NCBI RefSeq assembly: GCF_000024365.1
Contig: NC_013235.1
Coordinates: forward strand, 1,550,001 to 1,614,000
Direction: 5' to 3'
DNA length: 64,000 bases
Source: Nakamurella multipartita DSM 44233
Lineage (GTDB): Bacteria; Actinomycetota; Actinomycetes; Mycobacteriales; Nakamurellaceae
Both the position numbers and the translations under genes were made by a program. Below are positions 46,274 through 59,246 of the stretch, piece by piece. Below the pieces are notes generated by a model. The model did no database searches, had not been told where the DNA came from, and was given only the letters and a program-made list of their open reading frames with translations. Positions within the stretch are counted from its first letter, which is position 1, and each line of letters starts with the position of its first letter.

Positions 46274-46495
46274 TCAGCCGGTCTTGCCGGACAGCGCCAC
46301 CAGGACCCCGGCCAACGCGAAGTACTTGTTCGATCCCAGGTCGGCCACGGTCTTGATGCCCAGACCGGCCAGCAATTCGTCGTGCTTCTCGGTCAGGCCG
46401 GCCAGGGCCGACGGCGGTGCGGCCAGGATCTCCGGCAGGCTCACGTTCTCGTACGCCTTGTCCAGCGCCTTCTCCAGGTTCACCGAAAGAGCCAT
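46274..46495 (-). CDS. Small conserved protein, helix-hairpin-helix-like
   Basis: This 73-residue acidic, helical protein begins MALSVNLEKALDKAYENVSL and contains LLAGLGIKTVADLGSNKYFALAGVLVAL. That stretch looks like a helix-hairpin-helix with the LGIKTVADL turn. Such small proteins are seen in many bacteria, with unknown function. The ATG at 46495 is used; longer in-frame starts overlap the intergenic region. It is convergent with the acyltransferase operon and divergent from the cysteine desulfurase. Confidence 0.75.
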   Translation of the reverse strand: MALSVNLEKALDKAYENVSLPEILAAPPSALAGLTEKHDELLAGLGIKTVADLGSNKYFALAGVLVALSGKTG

Positions 46496-46640
46496 GGCAG
46501 ATCGTCCCCTCGTTGGGCCGCTTGACGAGCGGCCGTCCTCCATCAGGGTGAGCGACGGGGGCCGGTTCGGCAATCCGACTTGACCGTTCATCGAACTCGA
46601 TTCGGGGTACCGCGGGATCAGGACCTACCCTGGAGGGGCG

Positions 46641-47843
46641 ATGACGTACCTCGACCATGCCGCGACCACGCCGGTTCTGCCGGAGGTGATCGCCGCGATC
46701 TCCCAGGCGATGACCCTGACCGGCAACGCCTCGTCGCTGCATACCTCCGGACGGGCGGCCCGGCGCCGGATCGAGGAGTCCCGTGAGGCCATTGCCGCGG
46801 CCCTCGGCGCGCGGCCGAGCGAGGTCGTCTTCACCTCTGGGGGTACCGAATCCGACAATCTCGCGGTTGCCGGCATCTACCGGGCGCGGGTCGCGGCCGA
46901 TCCTCGCCGCCACCGCATCATCGCCCCGGCCATCGAGCACCATGCGGTGCTGGATGTGATCGAGCACCTGGTCGCCGACGCGGGCGCGGCCGTCACCTGG
47001 CTGGAGGTCGACGACTTCGGTCGAGTGCACGCGGACACGCTGGCCGCGGCCATCGCGGAGAATCCGGCGGACGTGGCCCTGGTCACCGTGATGTGGGCCA
47101 ACAACGAGGTCGGCACGGTCAACCCGATCCGCGAACTGGCCGCGGTCGCCCACACGCAGGGCATTCCGTTCCACACCGACGCGGTGCAGGCGATCGGCCA
47201 GGTTCCGGTCGACTTCGCCCGCAGCGGCGTGGACGCGGTGACCGTCACCGGCCACAAGATCGGAGGTCCGGTCGGCGTGGGCGCCCTGCTGGTGCGCCGG
47301 GACACCCCGGTGGCGCCGATCATGTTCGGCGGCGGTCAGGAGCGATCCATCCGGTCGGGCACCCTGGACAAGGCGGGAATCATCGGTCTGGCCGTCGCCG
47401 TGCAGGACGCGGTCGCCCATCGGGCCGAACGCGCGGTGGCCCATGCGGCCCTGCGGGACGAGCTGATCCGGGCGGTCACCGCGCAGGTGCCCGACGTCCT
47501 GCTCTCCGGAGACCCGGGGGCCGGGCTGATGGACGGGGGGCCGTCCCGGCTGCCCGGGAACGCGCATCTGCGCTTCCCCGGGTGCGAGGGCGATTCGTTG
47601 TTGATGCTGCTCGACGCCGCCGGGATCGAATGCTCGACCGGGTCGGCCTGCACCGCGGGCGTGGCCCGGCCCTCGCACGTGTTGCTGGCCATGGGCCTGC
47701 CCGAGCCGGACGCGCGGGCCTCACTGCGGTTCACCTTCGGGCACACCTCGACGATCGACGACGTGACGGCCGTGGCCCAGGCCATCGGCCCGGCGGTGCA
47801 GCGATCCCGGCGGGCGGCGCTGGCCGGCGCCCGGCGTCGCTGA
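46641..47843 (+). CDS. iscS: Cysteine desulfurase (IscS/NifS family)
   Basis: The 400-residue PLP enzyme has the PLP Lys in [13 protein letters not shown], the aminotransferase-V motifs [12 protein letters not shown] and WANNEVGT, and the catalytic Cys in [18 protein letters not shown]. It delivers persulfide sulfur to MnmA for 2-thiouridine in tRNA, and perhaps to iron-sulfur assembly. mnmA follows after 10 bases, exactly as Rv3025c-Rv3024c in M. tuberculosis. GGAGGGGCG precedes the ATG. Confidence 0.95.
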   Translation: MTYLDHAATTPVLPEVIAAISQAMTLTGNASSLHTSGRAARRRIEESREAIAAALGARPSEVVFTSGGTESDNLAVAGIYRARVAADPRRHRIIAPAIEHHAVLDVIEHLVADAGAAVTWLEVDDFGRVHADTLAAAIAENPADVALVTVMWANNEVGTVNPIRELAAVAHTQGIPFHTDAVQAIGQVPVDFARSGVDAVTVTGHKIGGPVGVGALLVRRDTPVAPIMFGGGQERSIRSGTLDKAGIIGLAVAVQDAVAHRAERAVAHAALRDELIRAVTAQVPDVLLSGDPGAGLMDGGPSRLPGNAHLRFPGCEGDSLLMLLDAAGIECSTGSACTAGVARPSHVLLAMGLPEPDARASLRFTFGHTSTIDDVTAVAQAIGPAVQRSRRAALAGARRR

Positions 47844-47853
47844 TGGCCGGCCG

Positions 47854-48960
47854 ATGAGGGTGCTGGCCGCGATGAGCGGCGGGGTCGACTCGGCGGTGGC
47901 CGCCGCGCTGGCGGTGGAGGCCGGACACGAGGTGACCGGCGTGCACATGGCGCTGTCCCGCACGCCCGGCACGCTGCGCACCGGATCGCGGGGCTGCTGC
48001 ACGGTGGAGGACGCGTTCGACGCCCGACGGGTCTGCGACCTGCTCGGCATCCCTTTCTACGTCTGGGATTTCAGCGAGGACTTCCTGGACGACGTGGTCG
48101 CCGATTTTCTGTCCGAGTACGCCGCCGGGCGCACCCCCAACCCGTGCCTGCGGTGCAACGAGAAGATCAAGTTCGCGGCCCTGCTGGACCGCGCGATCGC
48201 CCTCGGGTTCGACGCCGTCTGCACCGGGCACTACGCGCGGCTGATCGACGGCGCGCTGTACCGCAGCGTCGACCTGGCCAAGGACCAGTCCTACGTGCTG
48301 GCCGTGCTCACTCCGGATCAGTTGGCGCACAGCATGTTCCCGCTGGGCGAGCTGACCAAGCCTCAGGTCCGGGCGCAGGCCCAGGCGCGCGGGTTCGCGG
48401 TGGCCGCCAAGCCGGATTCCTACGACATCTGCTTCATCCCGGACGGCGACACCCACGGGTACCTGGTGGACAAGCTGGGGGCCCGGCCGGGGGCGGTCGT
48501 CGACGCCACGACGGGTGAGCAGATCGCCGAGCACGACGGCTTTTTCGCCTACACCATCGGTCAGCGCAAGGGTCTGGGCCTTTCCCGACCCGCGGCCGAC
48601 GGCCGACCCCGCTACGTGCTGGGGATCGAGCCGACGACGCGCACGGTGACGGTCGGTCCGGCCAGCGGGTTGGACGTCCGGCTGGTGGTCGCCGATCGGG
48701 TGGTCTTCCCCGGTGGCCGCCGTCCCGACTTCCCGATCCGGGTGCAGGCTCAGCTGCGGGCGCACGGCGGCACGGTGGGCGGCTCGGCTGATCTGGTGGA
48801 CGGAACGCTGCGGCTGAGCCTGGATCAGGCGGCGCGCGGGGTGGCCCCGGGTCAGACCATGGTGCTCTACGGCGGGGCGACGCCGGACGCGGCCAGCGCC
48901 GGCCCGGCCGCCGATCAGTATGTGCTCGCGGCCGGCACGATCGTGCGGACCGGCGGATGA
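47854..48960 (+). CDS. mnmA: tRNA-specific 2-thiouridylase
   Basis: The 368-residue enzyme thiolates U34 of glutamine, lysine and glutamate tRNAs. The PP-loop ATP motif is [13 protein letters not shown], the first catalytic Cys is in [13 protein letters not shown], and the second in [26 protein letters not shown] is also conserved. The start at 47854 (ATG, RBS GGCCGG region weak) follows the cysteine desulfurase closely, and the stop overlaps the next gene (ATGA). Together with the desulfurase it forms the sulfur relay. Confidence 0.96.
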   Translation: MRVLAAMSGGVDSAVAAALAVEAGHEVTGVHMALSRTPGTLRTGSRGCCTVEDAFDARRVCDLLGIPFYVWDFSEDFLDDVVADFLSEYAAGRTPNPCLRCNEKIKFAALLDRAIALGFDAVCTGHYARLIDGALYRSVDLAKDQSYVLAVLTPDQLAHSMFPLGELTKPQVRAQAQARGFAVAAKPDSYDICFIPDGDTHGYLVDKLGARPGAVVDATTGEQIAEHDGFFAYTIGQRKGLGLSRPAADGRPRYVLGIEPTTRTVTVGPASGLDVRLVVADRVVFPGGRRPDFPIRVQAQLRAHGGTVGGSADLVDGTLRLSLDQAARGVAPGQTMVLYGGATPDAASAGPAADQYVLAAGTIVRTGG

Positions 48961-50045
48961 CCGACGCCGTGCCGCGGTTGGAGATCCCGGCCGCCGAGAG
49001 CGAATCGGCGCTGCTGGCGCAGTTCCCGGTCAAGCGGGCCTGGCAGCTGGGTGCGGCCACCGGCATCGGCTCGATGCCGGGCACGTCGCCGGGGGAGGCT
49101 GCGACGATGGTCGCGGTCGAGCTGCCCGAACTTCCGCACCTGGTCGAGCTGCCGGCCCGCGGGGTCGGTGCCGATCTGGTCGGTCGCACGGCCGGTCTGC
49201 TGGTCGACATCTGGGCCGAGGTGGTGCCGTCCGGGTGGCGGATCTCCCGCCGGCCGGGCCGGGACAGCCAGCGAGCGGCCGACTTGTTGGCCTGGGATCT
49301 GGACGCGGCCGAGGAACGGTTCGCCGGGGCGGAATGGATCAAGGCGCAGATTTGCGGACCGTGGACGCTGGCCGCCGGCCTGGAACTCCCGTCCGGGCAT
49401 CGGGCCCTGACCGATCCAGGTGCGGTGCGCGACCTGGCCGAGTCGCTGATCGAAGGGGTGCGGGCCCATCTGGCCGAGCTCGCCCGAAGGATTCCCGGGG
49501 CCGGCGTGGTGCTGCAGATCGACGAGCCGGGGCTGCCGGCGGTGTTGGCCGGAAGCCTGCCCACGGCCAGTGGTTTCGGCACGGTGCGGTCGGTGCCGGC
49601 GGCTCGGGTGCAGGAGGTGTTGGCGACGGTGGTCGATGCGGTCGGCGATCGGCCGACCATCGCGCACTGTTGTCACGCGCAGGCGCCGCTGCGGTTGTTG
49701 CGGGCGTGCGGATTCGATGCGCTGGCGGTGGATCTGACCCTGGTCGGGGACCGTCCGCCGGTGCTGGACGCCTTGGGTGAGCTAATCGATTCTGGGGGAA
49801 TCCTGTTGGCCGGCGTCATTGCGACCACGGCTCCGGGGAAACCGGATCGGCCGCTGGCCAAGTGGGCCGCGCCCTTGCTGGAATCGTGGAACCGCCTGGG
49901 CTTCCGGCGCGAGGACATGGCGGCATCGGTCGTCCCGACACCCTGCTGCGGGTTGGCCGAGGCCGATCGGGAGTGGGCCGTGCGCGCGATGAAACTGGCC
50001 GCGGCGCTGGCCGACGCGTTGCCGGATCTGCCCGAGACCTGGTAG
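48957..50045 (+). CDS. Methionine synthase, cobalamin-independent type (MetE C-terminal domain only)
   Basis: This 362-residue protein corresponds to the C-terminal catalytic half of MetE. The zinc ligands appear in TIAHCCHAQ (His and Cys) and TPCCGLAEA (Cys), and [13 protein letters not shown] lines the active site. [14 protein letters not shown] starts the domain. Short, N-terminally reduced MetE-like proteins occur next to mnmA in mycobacteria (Rv3015c). They may use a different methyl donor from folate. It overlaps mnmA by four bases. Confidence 0.9.
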   Translation: MTDAVPRLEIPAAESESALLAQFPVKRAWQLGAATGIGSMPGTSPGEAATMVAVELPELPHLVELPARGVGADLVGRTAGLLVDIWAEVVPSGWRISRRPGRDSQRAADLLAWDLDAAEERFAGAEWIKAQICGPWTLAAGLELPSGHRALTDPGAVRDLAESLIEGVRAHLAELARRIPGAGVVLQIDEPGLPAVLAGSLPTASGFGTVRSVPAARVQEVLATVVDAVGDRPTIAHCCHAQAPLRLLRACGFDALAVDLTLVGDRPPVLDALGELIDSGGILLAGVIATTAPGKPDRPLAKWAAPLLESWNRLGFRREDMAASVVPTPCCGLAEADREWAVRAMKLAAALADALPDLPETW

Positions 50046-50046
50046 G

Positions 50047-50304
50047 TCAGCGCGGGCTCTTGCGCAGTTCCTGGGCGACGAGTTCGGCCACCTCGGCCCG
50101 GCTGGGCCGCCAGCCCTCGTAGTACCCCTGGGACAGGCGGGCGATCAGGCCCCGTCGCCGACGCGGGCTCAACGGCGCGAGCAGGTCGGCGAAACGGTCG
50201 GCAATATTGGGAGTCGTCGAGCGGGAGTCCACCCGGCGAGTCTGCGTGTGATGGTGGGGCGTTCCGGATCCGGCGGCCGGAGCAAAGCTGACGCGCTGAT
50301 TCAT
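50047..50304 (-). CDS. Small conserved protein of unknown function
   Basis: This 85-residue protein has a variable first 30 residues and a conserved-looking C-terminal half: IADRFADLLAPLSPRRRRGLIARLSQGYYEGWRPSRAEVAELVAQEL. That half should form two or three helices with a basic patch. AGAAGGGG lies upstream of the ATG at 50304. It ends 2 bases from the convergent methionine synthase gene. No function recognised. Confidence 0.65.
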   Translation of the reverse strand: MNQRVSFAPAAGSGTPHHHTQTRRVDSRSTTPNIADRFADLLAPLSPRRRRGLIARLSQGYYEGWRPSRAEVAELVAQELRKSPR

Positions 50305-50451
50305 GTCCGGGGCCCCTTCTCACTCTCATATGGACAGCTGCCCGGTGGCGCCGCCCCGGCGGGAGGTCGGGGCGGCGGACCGGACAGTCAGGACGTTGCC
50401 GCCAGCGGGAGATTGCGCAGGCCGCAGATTCAGATGTTGCGAAATGGAGCC

Positions 50452-50489
50452 ACGACCACCCGGGAGCGCGTAGTCCCCCGGGCGGTCGT
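50452..50489 (-). terminator. Long hairpin downstream of the phasin-like gene
   Basis: Arms of 13 bases (ACGACCACCCGGG and CCCGGGCGGTCGT) pair with one wobble around a 12-base loop. A second, 7-bp hairpin (GAGACCG/CGGTCTC, 50505-50521) overlaps the stop codon. Together they mark the 3' end of the minus-strand transcript. No gene lies between 50305 and 50519. Confidence 0.65.
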
Positions 50490-50519
50490 GAGTTTCAGCG
50501 GTGCGAGACCGAAGCGGTC

Positions 50520-50789
50520 TCAGGCAGCCGGGGCCAGCGCGGCGAACAGCTTGTCGCTGGTGGCGCGGCCCTGGGCGAGGACCTTCTCGGCGAAATCGAA
50601 GCCGGCAGCGGTGACCTCTTCGGCCTTGGGCAGGTCGGCCGGAACCGGAACCTCGACGGCCGGCTTGGGCAGCTCGGGCAGGGCCTTGACGAAAGCGGCG
50701 ACGGCCTCGACGAAGTTGTCCTGGATCTTGGCGACGGTGGCCAGGAACTCATCGGCGGTCTTGGTGGCCTCGGCGACGTAATCGGTCAT
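50520..50789 (-). CDS. Small phasin/HBHA-like protein
   Basis: This 89-residue, almost entirely helical protein starts MTDYVAEATKTADEFLATVAK and has a Pro-rich middle (LPELPKPAVEVPVPADLPKAEE), then a second helix. It resembles the N-terminal part of phasins and of mycobacterial heparin-binding haemagglutinin, but lacks the Lys-rich tail. In M. tuberculosis an XRE regulator (Rv0474) precedes hbhA (Rv0475), as here, supporting the relation. It lies downstream of an operator array. A role at lipid-body or cell surfaces is inference. Confidence 0.7.
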   Translation of the reverse strand: MTDYVAEATKTADEFLATVAKIQDNFVEAVAAFVKALPELPKPAVEVPVPADLPKAEEVTAAGFDFAEKVLAQGRATSDKLFAALAPAA

Positions 50790-50876
50790 CAGAGTGATCC
50801 CTTCGGAGAAAGTGGCGGTGGACGGTGGTGCTGTCCGGGTGACTGGTGCTTAGTCTGCCAAGCATTCCGAAGTATG

Positions 50877-50903
50877 TCAAGCACTTTGCTTGATAAATCA
50901 AGC
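50877..50903. promoter_or_regulatory. Alternating TCAAGC/GCTTGA operator array before the phasin-like gene
   Basis: TCAAGC (50877), GCTTGA (50888) and TCAAGC (50898) alternate at about 10-base intervals, about one helical turn; a further CAAGC is at 50859. The last half-site overlaps the XRE stop codon. A -35 TTGACA on the minus strand (50880-50875) lies in the first half-site, so binding would block the promoter. Confidence 0.6.
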
Positions 50904-51251
50904 AGAGTCGCGGAGCGTCCGATACATGTGCAGCAGGGCGTCCTTCTTGTCCTGGGTGAGCGTGTCGTCCAGCCGGATGGCCTCCTCCACGCTGACCCGG
51001 GGGGCCTGCTCGTCGTTGGTGTCCAGCAGGCCGAACTGGGCGAACAGCACCGCCGGCGGGATGTGCAACGCACCCGCAATACCCCGAAGGACCTCGGCCG
51101 ACGGCTTGTACTGGCCCCGTTCGATCTGGCTGAGGTAGGAGTCGGACATGCCGCTGGCCTTGGCCAGTTGGCGCTGGGAGATGTTGGCCAGCTGGCGTTG
51201 CGCCTTGACGAAGGCACCGAACGCCTCCGCCATGTCGATCGGCTTGTCCAC
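50898..51251 (-). CDS. XRE family transcriptional regulator
   Basis: The 117-residue protein has a Cro/C1 helix-turn-helix at residues about 12-68 (LANISQRQLAKASGMSDSYLSQIERGQYKPSAEVL) and an acidic helical tail. It closely parallels mycobacterial Rv0474, which precedes hbhA. The GTG at 51251 is selected because AGGAGG lies 7 bases upstream, although an ATG at 51275 is in frame. It probably controls the phasin-like gene through the operator array at 50877-50903. Confidence 0.9.
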   Translation of the reverse strand: MDKPIDMAEAFGAFVKAQRQLANISQRQLAKASGMSDSYLSQIERGQYKPSAEVLRGIAGALHIPPAVLFAQFGLLDTNDEQAPRVSVEEAIRLDDTLTQDKKDALLHMYRTLRDSA

Positions 51252-51266
51252 GGGTGGGCCTCCTGA

Positions 51267-55234
<3,968 letters not shown>

Positions 55235-55241
55235 TCGCACG

Positions 55242-55952
55242 GTGGCGAAGAAGGCCGCCACCCGGCCGCTGCGGGCGATCCGCGGTGAGCCGGCGGCCGG
55301 TGACGGCTGGCCCTGGTCGATCCCCGCGGTCCGCCAGCTGCTGGCCGACGGCCTGGAACCGGGTGCGTTGACCATCCTGGTCGGCGAGAACGGCAGCGGA
55401 AAATCCACTCTCGTCGAGGGCATCGCGGTGGCTTACGGGATGTCGCCCGAAGGCGGCTCGATCGGCGCCCGGCACCGCACCCGGGCCACCGAATCCCCGC
55501 TGCCCGAGCGCCTCTCGTTCGTACGCAACCCCGGGTCGGCGCGCTGGGGATACTTCCTGCGGGCCGAGACGATGCACGGCCTATACTCCTACCTGGAGGC
55601 CAATCCCGGTGGTCCCGACCCGGTCTTCCACGAGCTTTCGCACGGTGAGTCGATCGTGGCCATGCTGGCCGCCCGGTTCAGCAGTCCCGGGCTGTACCTG
55701 ATGGACGAGCCGGAGTCCGCGCTCTCCTTCACCAACACCCTGGCCTTGGTGCACCTGCTGGAACAGATGGTCGCGGACGGCACTCGGCAGGCCATCGTCG
55801 CGACCCATTCCCCGATCCTGGCCGCCACCCCCGGCGCGCAGGTGTGGGAGCTGGGCTCCTGGGGGATGCGGCGCACCGACTGGACCGAGCTGGCCCTGGT
55901 CGGCCAGTGGCGGCGGTTCCTGGCCGACCCGGAGCGCTTCCTGGGTGACTGA
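55242..55952 (+). CDS. AAA/ABC-type ATPase (predicted ATPase COG3910-like)
   Basis: This 236-residue protein has Walker A VGENGSGKSTLVEG, a signature-like LSHGESIVAML and Walker B LYLMDEPESALS followed by the switch His in VATHSPIL. This stand-alone ABC-like ATPase has no membrane domain and belongs to the SMC/RecF-like AAA_21 group. Such proteins can belong to toxin, defence or repair systems, but no partner nuclease is next to it. The GTG at 55242 is 7 bases after the P450 stop. Confidence 0.88.
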   Translation: MAKKAATRPLRAIRGEPAAGDGWPWSIPAVRQLLADGLEPGALTILVGENGSGKSTLVEGIAVAYGMSPEGGSIGARHRTRATESPLPERLSFVRNPGSARWGYFLRAETMHGLYSYLEANPGGPDPVFHELSHGESIVAMLAARFSSPGLYLMDEPESALSFTNTLALVHLLEQMVADGTRQAIVATHSPILAATPGAQVWELGSWGMRRTDWTELALVGQWRRFLADPERFLGD

Positions 55953-55979
55953 CGGCGCCGGATGTGCTGCAGTGGGCGC

Positions 55980-56540
55980 ATGATGCTCGTGCCGTACTAC
56001 CGCAGCGCGGTCCGCCAGTTCGACAACCGGATCCGCGCCGTCGGCGCCGGTCAATGGACGTCGTCGACCCCCGACGACGACTGGGACGTCCAGCGCCTGG
56101 TCCGGCACGTGATCAACGTGCAGAACCGGTTCGCGGCCGGGGTGACCGGGCGGCCGAGCCAGGCGACCACGGTCGACGGACCGGCCCTGGTCGACGATTG
56201 GGCGGCGGCCTCCGCTTCCTCGACCCAGGCGTTCGCCGCGATCACCGACTGGTCGGTGCCGGCGCCGATTCCCACCGGCCGATCGACGTTGGAGGATCTG
56301 GGCTGGTTGGTCACCATGGACCTGACCGTGCACGCCTGGGACCTGGCCCGGGCCATCGGGGCCCACGACGAGCTGCCCAACGACCTGCTTGCTGCCGTCC
56401 TGGACCGGGCCAAGCAGGCCAAGGACCGCTGGTTCCGTCCGGAAGCCTTCGCCCCGTCGATCCCGGTCCCCGGCTGCACCGACGACCTGACCGAGCTGCT
56501 CGCCCTGTCCGGCCGCAACCGCTGGTGGCGTCCCGCCTAA
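55980..56540 (+). CDS. Maleylpyruvate-isomerase/mycothiol-dependent DinB-like protein (TIGR03086 type)
   Basis: This 186-residue protein is a DinB-like four-helix metal-binding protein: VQRLVRHVINVQNRF and MDLTVHAWDLARAIG carry the His ligands that bind zinc in mycothiol-dependent enzymes. The TIGR03086 group includes members of unknown activity. A double ATG at 55980 and 55983 follows the ATPase stop by 27 bases. Substrate is unknown; a detoxification role is likely given the family. Confidence 0.85.
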   Translation: MMLVPYYRSAVRQFDNRIRAVGAGQWTSSTPDDDWDVQRLVRHVINVQNRFAAGVTGRPSQATTVDGPALVDDWAAASASSTQAFAAITDWSVPAPIPTGRSTLEDLGWLVTMDLTVHAWDLARAIGAHDELPNDLLAAVLDRAKQAKDRWFRPEAFAPSIPVPGCTDDLTELLALSGRNRWWRPA

Positions 56541-56543
56541 CCC

Positions 56544-57321
56544 CAATGCCGCTCAGTTAAGGATCTGGGGGCGTTGTCAAGTGTGGCGGTGACGTCGGCG
56601 TGTTGATGGTGACGGCGATTGTGATCTTGTAGCTGTTGCGGTCGACGTGGCCTTTGGCGCGGTGTTTGGATATTGCGCGTTTGACCACGCGAGGGCTGGT
56701 TCGGTTGCGGCGTGCGGGTAGCAGGTGGTGAAGGACGGCCTGGCCGATCTTGCCGACGAGGTCGATGGTGGTGTCGGCGATGATTCCGGCGGCGAGGATG
56801 ATCTGGTCGCGGGCGGTGTTGAGAGCGATGGTGAAGCTCGCGCGGTCGGCGACGGTGTCGGCGGTGCTGGTGGCGTCGGCCACGGCTGTGCGCAGCGCTT
56901 GGTAGGTGGTCAGCAGGGCGTAGATCTCCTGGGTGATGCCGTCGGGGGTGCGGGCGCGCAGGACGCGACCGCCCAGCATGGTGGATTTCAGTTCCAGGTA
57001 GCTGGTCTCGATCGACCATCGCTGGTGGTAGAGGGTCACCAGTTCGCTTGCCGGGTGACGTTTCTCGTCGGTGAGGGTGGTGATCAGCAGGTAGCTTTCG
57101 GTGCGGCGGGGTCCACCGGCCTGGTGTACGACGATGTCGGCGCGAATGACGCGCACGGTGGTGGCGCCGATCCTGGACAACCAGGATCGGTCGCTGCGGC
57201 GGTCGATCGCCGGGAGTTTCCGGTTGTTCTTGCACCGGAACAGCAGGTCGGCTCCGGTGCCGGTGACCTGGGTGATCAGTTCGGCGGCGGCGAAGTTGCG
57301 ATCGGCCAGCAACAGCATGCC
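56544..57321. mobile_element. Remnant of an IS4-family element
   Basis: One terminus is recognisable near 56544 (CAATGCCGCTCAGTTAAGG), with the transposase end just inside. The other half is lost where the IS256 element begins at 57322, so this is a 5'-truncated remnant about 0.78 kb long. Confidence 0.75.
56557..57321 (-). pseudogene. IS4 family transposase, C-terminal remnant
   Basis: About 254 residues remain of a DDE transposase normally over 400 long. LLLADRNFAAAELI (the second catalytic Asp of the IS4 core) stands at the very start, and YHQRWSIETSYLELKSTMLGGRVLRARTPDGI carries the YREK-like Glu motif. The first catalytic Asp and the N-terminal domain are missing, cut off by the IS256 end. 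The ATG at 57318 is accidental. It cannot be active. Confidence 0.88.
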
Positions 57322-58837
57322 CGGGCGTGTCAGATGGTCTGTGTAGGAACCGCGATCGGATGCTGAGGCGGGTGCCTCGCGAAGGAGCGGATCATGACCA
57401 TGACCGAGCAGTCCTCATCGGTGCCGTCGTCGCCGGTCGATGATGAGGTGCCGGGTCCGGCCCGGTCGACTGGTCGGCAGCTGCGGGAGTTGCTGGCCGA
57501 CGACGTGTGGCTCGACGAGTTGATCGACCGCGCCGAGGCCGGCGGGGTCCGGCTGACCGGCGAGGGCGGGTTCCTGCCGGAGATGATCAAGGCTGTGCTC
57601 GAACGAGGCCTGGCCGCGGAATTGACCGGGCACCTGGGCTACGAAGCGGGCGACCCGGCTGGTCGGGGCTCGCCGAACAGTCGGAACGGGCACACTCCGA
57701 AAACGCTCTCGACCGAGGTCGGTCCGGTTCCGTTGAGCGTGCCGCGGGACCGCAAGTCGACGTTCGAGCCGCGTCTGGTGCCCAAGGGCCAACGCCGCCT
57801 GGGCGGGTTGGACGAGCAGATCATCAGCCTCTACGCCGGCGGCATGACCGTCCGCGACATCCAGGCCCATCTGGCCCGGACACTGGGCACCGAGCTGTCC
57901 CACGACACGATCAGCAAGATCACCGACGCGGTCCTGGAAGAGGTCAAGGCCTGGCAGTCCCGGCCGTTGGAAGAGCTCTACCCGATCATGTACCTGGACG
58001 CGATCGTGGTGAAGGTCCGCGACGGGCACCAGGTTCGGAACAAGAGCGCGTACATCGCCGTCGGCGTCGATATGGCCGGGATCAAGCACGTGCTGGGGAT
58101 CTGGGTGCAGTCCACCGAGGGCGCCAAGTTCTGGGCCGGGGTCTGCGCCGAGCTGGCCAACCGGGGCGTCAAGGACGTGCTGATCGTGTGTTGCGACGGG
58201 CTGACCGGGCTACCCGAGGCGATCGAGGCGACCTGGCCGCGGACGACCGTCCAAACGTGTGTGGTCCACCTGATCCGGGCCTCGATGCGGTTCGTGTCCT
58301 ACACCGACCGGCGGGCTGTCGTGGCCCAGCTCAAGACGATCTACACCGCCCCGACCGTGGACGCCGCCGAGACGGCGCTGTTGACGTTCGCCGAGACCGA
58401 TCTGGCCCGCCGCTACCCGGCCTGCCTGCGGACCTGGCAGGACGCCTGGGACCGGTTCATCCCGTTCCTGGCGTTCCCATGGCCGGTCCGCAAGATCATC
58501 TACACCACGAACGCGATCGAGTCGTTGAACTACCAGCTCCGCAAGATCATCAAGAACCGCGGGCACTTCCCCAACGACGACGCAGTGGTCAAGCTGCTGT
58601 GGCTGGCCATCCGCGATATCGAGGACAAACGCGCCCGGGACCGGGCCGCGGAGAAGGGCAAACGAGTCGGACGCACCGCCGAGGGCCGGCTCGTCGAGGG
58701 CCAGGTCACCACCGGTTGGAAACCCGCGCTCGGTGCACTGGCCATCCAATACCCCGACCGCATCACCCCCAGGATCAGCTGACCAACCCCAACCCAAGAT
58801 CAACATCGCGACTTACACAGAAAACTTGACAGCCTCG
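57322..58837. mobile_element. IS256-family insertion sequence, apparently complete
   Basis: The element of about 1.52 kb is bounded by imperfect inverted ends that share TGTCA and TCTGTGTA (57328-57342 and, reversed, 58817-58831), with a further CGNG outside. It holds an intact transposase on the plus strand. No direct target duplication surrounds it: the left side is the IS4 remnant and the right side is an inverted, truncated copy of the same IS. Boundaries are good to within about six bases. Confidence 0.82.
57394..58782 (+). CDS. IS256 family transposase (Mutator-like)
   Basis: The 462-residue protein has the IS256/MULE domain: MYLDAIVVKVRDG (first Asp), VLIVCCDGLTGLPEAIEATWP (second Asp) and TTNAIESLNYQLRKIIKNRGHFP (Glu). 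The N-terminal half includes GFLPEMIKAVLERGL and SRNGHTPKTL. The frame is intact from the ATG at 57394, preceded by GAAGGAG. Its first 112 codons recur on the opposite strand at 58838-59174 with essentially identical sequence. Confidence 0.95.
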   Translation: MTMTEQSSSVPSSPVDDEVPGPARSTGRQLRELLADDVWLDELIDRAEAGGVRLTGEGGFLPEMIKAVLERGLAAELTGHLGYEAGDPAGRGSPNSRNGHTPKTLSTEVGPVPLSVPRDRKSTFEPRLVPKGQRRLGGLDEQIISLYAGGMTVRDIQAHLARTLGTELSHDTISKITDAVLEEVKAWQSRPLEELYPIMYLDAIVVKVRDGHQVRNKSAYIAVGVDMAGIKHVLGIWVQSTEGAKFWAGVCAELANRGVKDVLIVCCDGLTGLPEAIEATWPRTTVQTCVVHLIRASMRFVSYTDRRAVVAQLKTIYTAPTVDAAETALLTFAETDLARRYPACLRTWQDAWDRFIPFLAFPWPVRKIIYTTNAIESLNYQLRKIIKNRGHFPNDDAVVKLLWLAIRDIEDKRARDRAAEKGKRVGRTAEGRLVEGQVTTGWKPALGALAIQYPDRITPRIS

Positions 58838-59174
58838 GAACCGGACCGACCTCGGTCGAGAGCGTTTTCGGGGTGTGCCCGTTCCGACTGTTCGGCGAGC
58901 CCCGACCAGCCGGGTCGCCCGCTTCGTAGCCCAGGTGCCCGGTCAATTCCGCGGCCAGGCCTCGTTCGAGCACAGCCTTGATCATCTCCGGCAAGAACCC
59001 GCCCTCGCCGGTCAACCTGACCCCGCCGGCCTCGGCGCGGTCGATCAACTCATCCAGCCACACGTCGTCGGCCAGCAACTCCCGCAGCTGCCGACCAGTC
59101 GACCGGGCCGGACCCGGCACCTCATCATCGACCGGCGACGACGGCACCGATGAGGACTGCTCGGTCATGGTCAT
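58838..59174 (-). pseudogene. IS256 transposase, N-terminal 112 codons
   Basis: From an ATG at 59174 the frame repeats the first 112 residues of the intact transposase (MTMTEQSSSVPSS to TLSTEVGPVP) and then runs into the right end of the intact copy. All catalytic residues are missing. The lack of differences from the intact gene over this stretch suggests a recent duplication. Confidence 0.92.
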
Positions 59175-59246
59175 GATCCGCTCCTTCGCGAGGCACCCGC
59201 CTCAGCATCCGATCGCGGTTCCTACACAGACCATCTGACACGCCCG
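58838..59246. mobile_element. Truncated, inverted second copy of the IS256 element
   Basis: This is the left end and first third of the same IS on the minus strand, its outer end at about 59246 and its inner break beside the right end of the intact copy. Sequence matches the left 410 bases of the intact element nearly exactly, including the terminal TGTCAGATGG. Confidence 0.88.
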
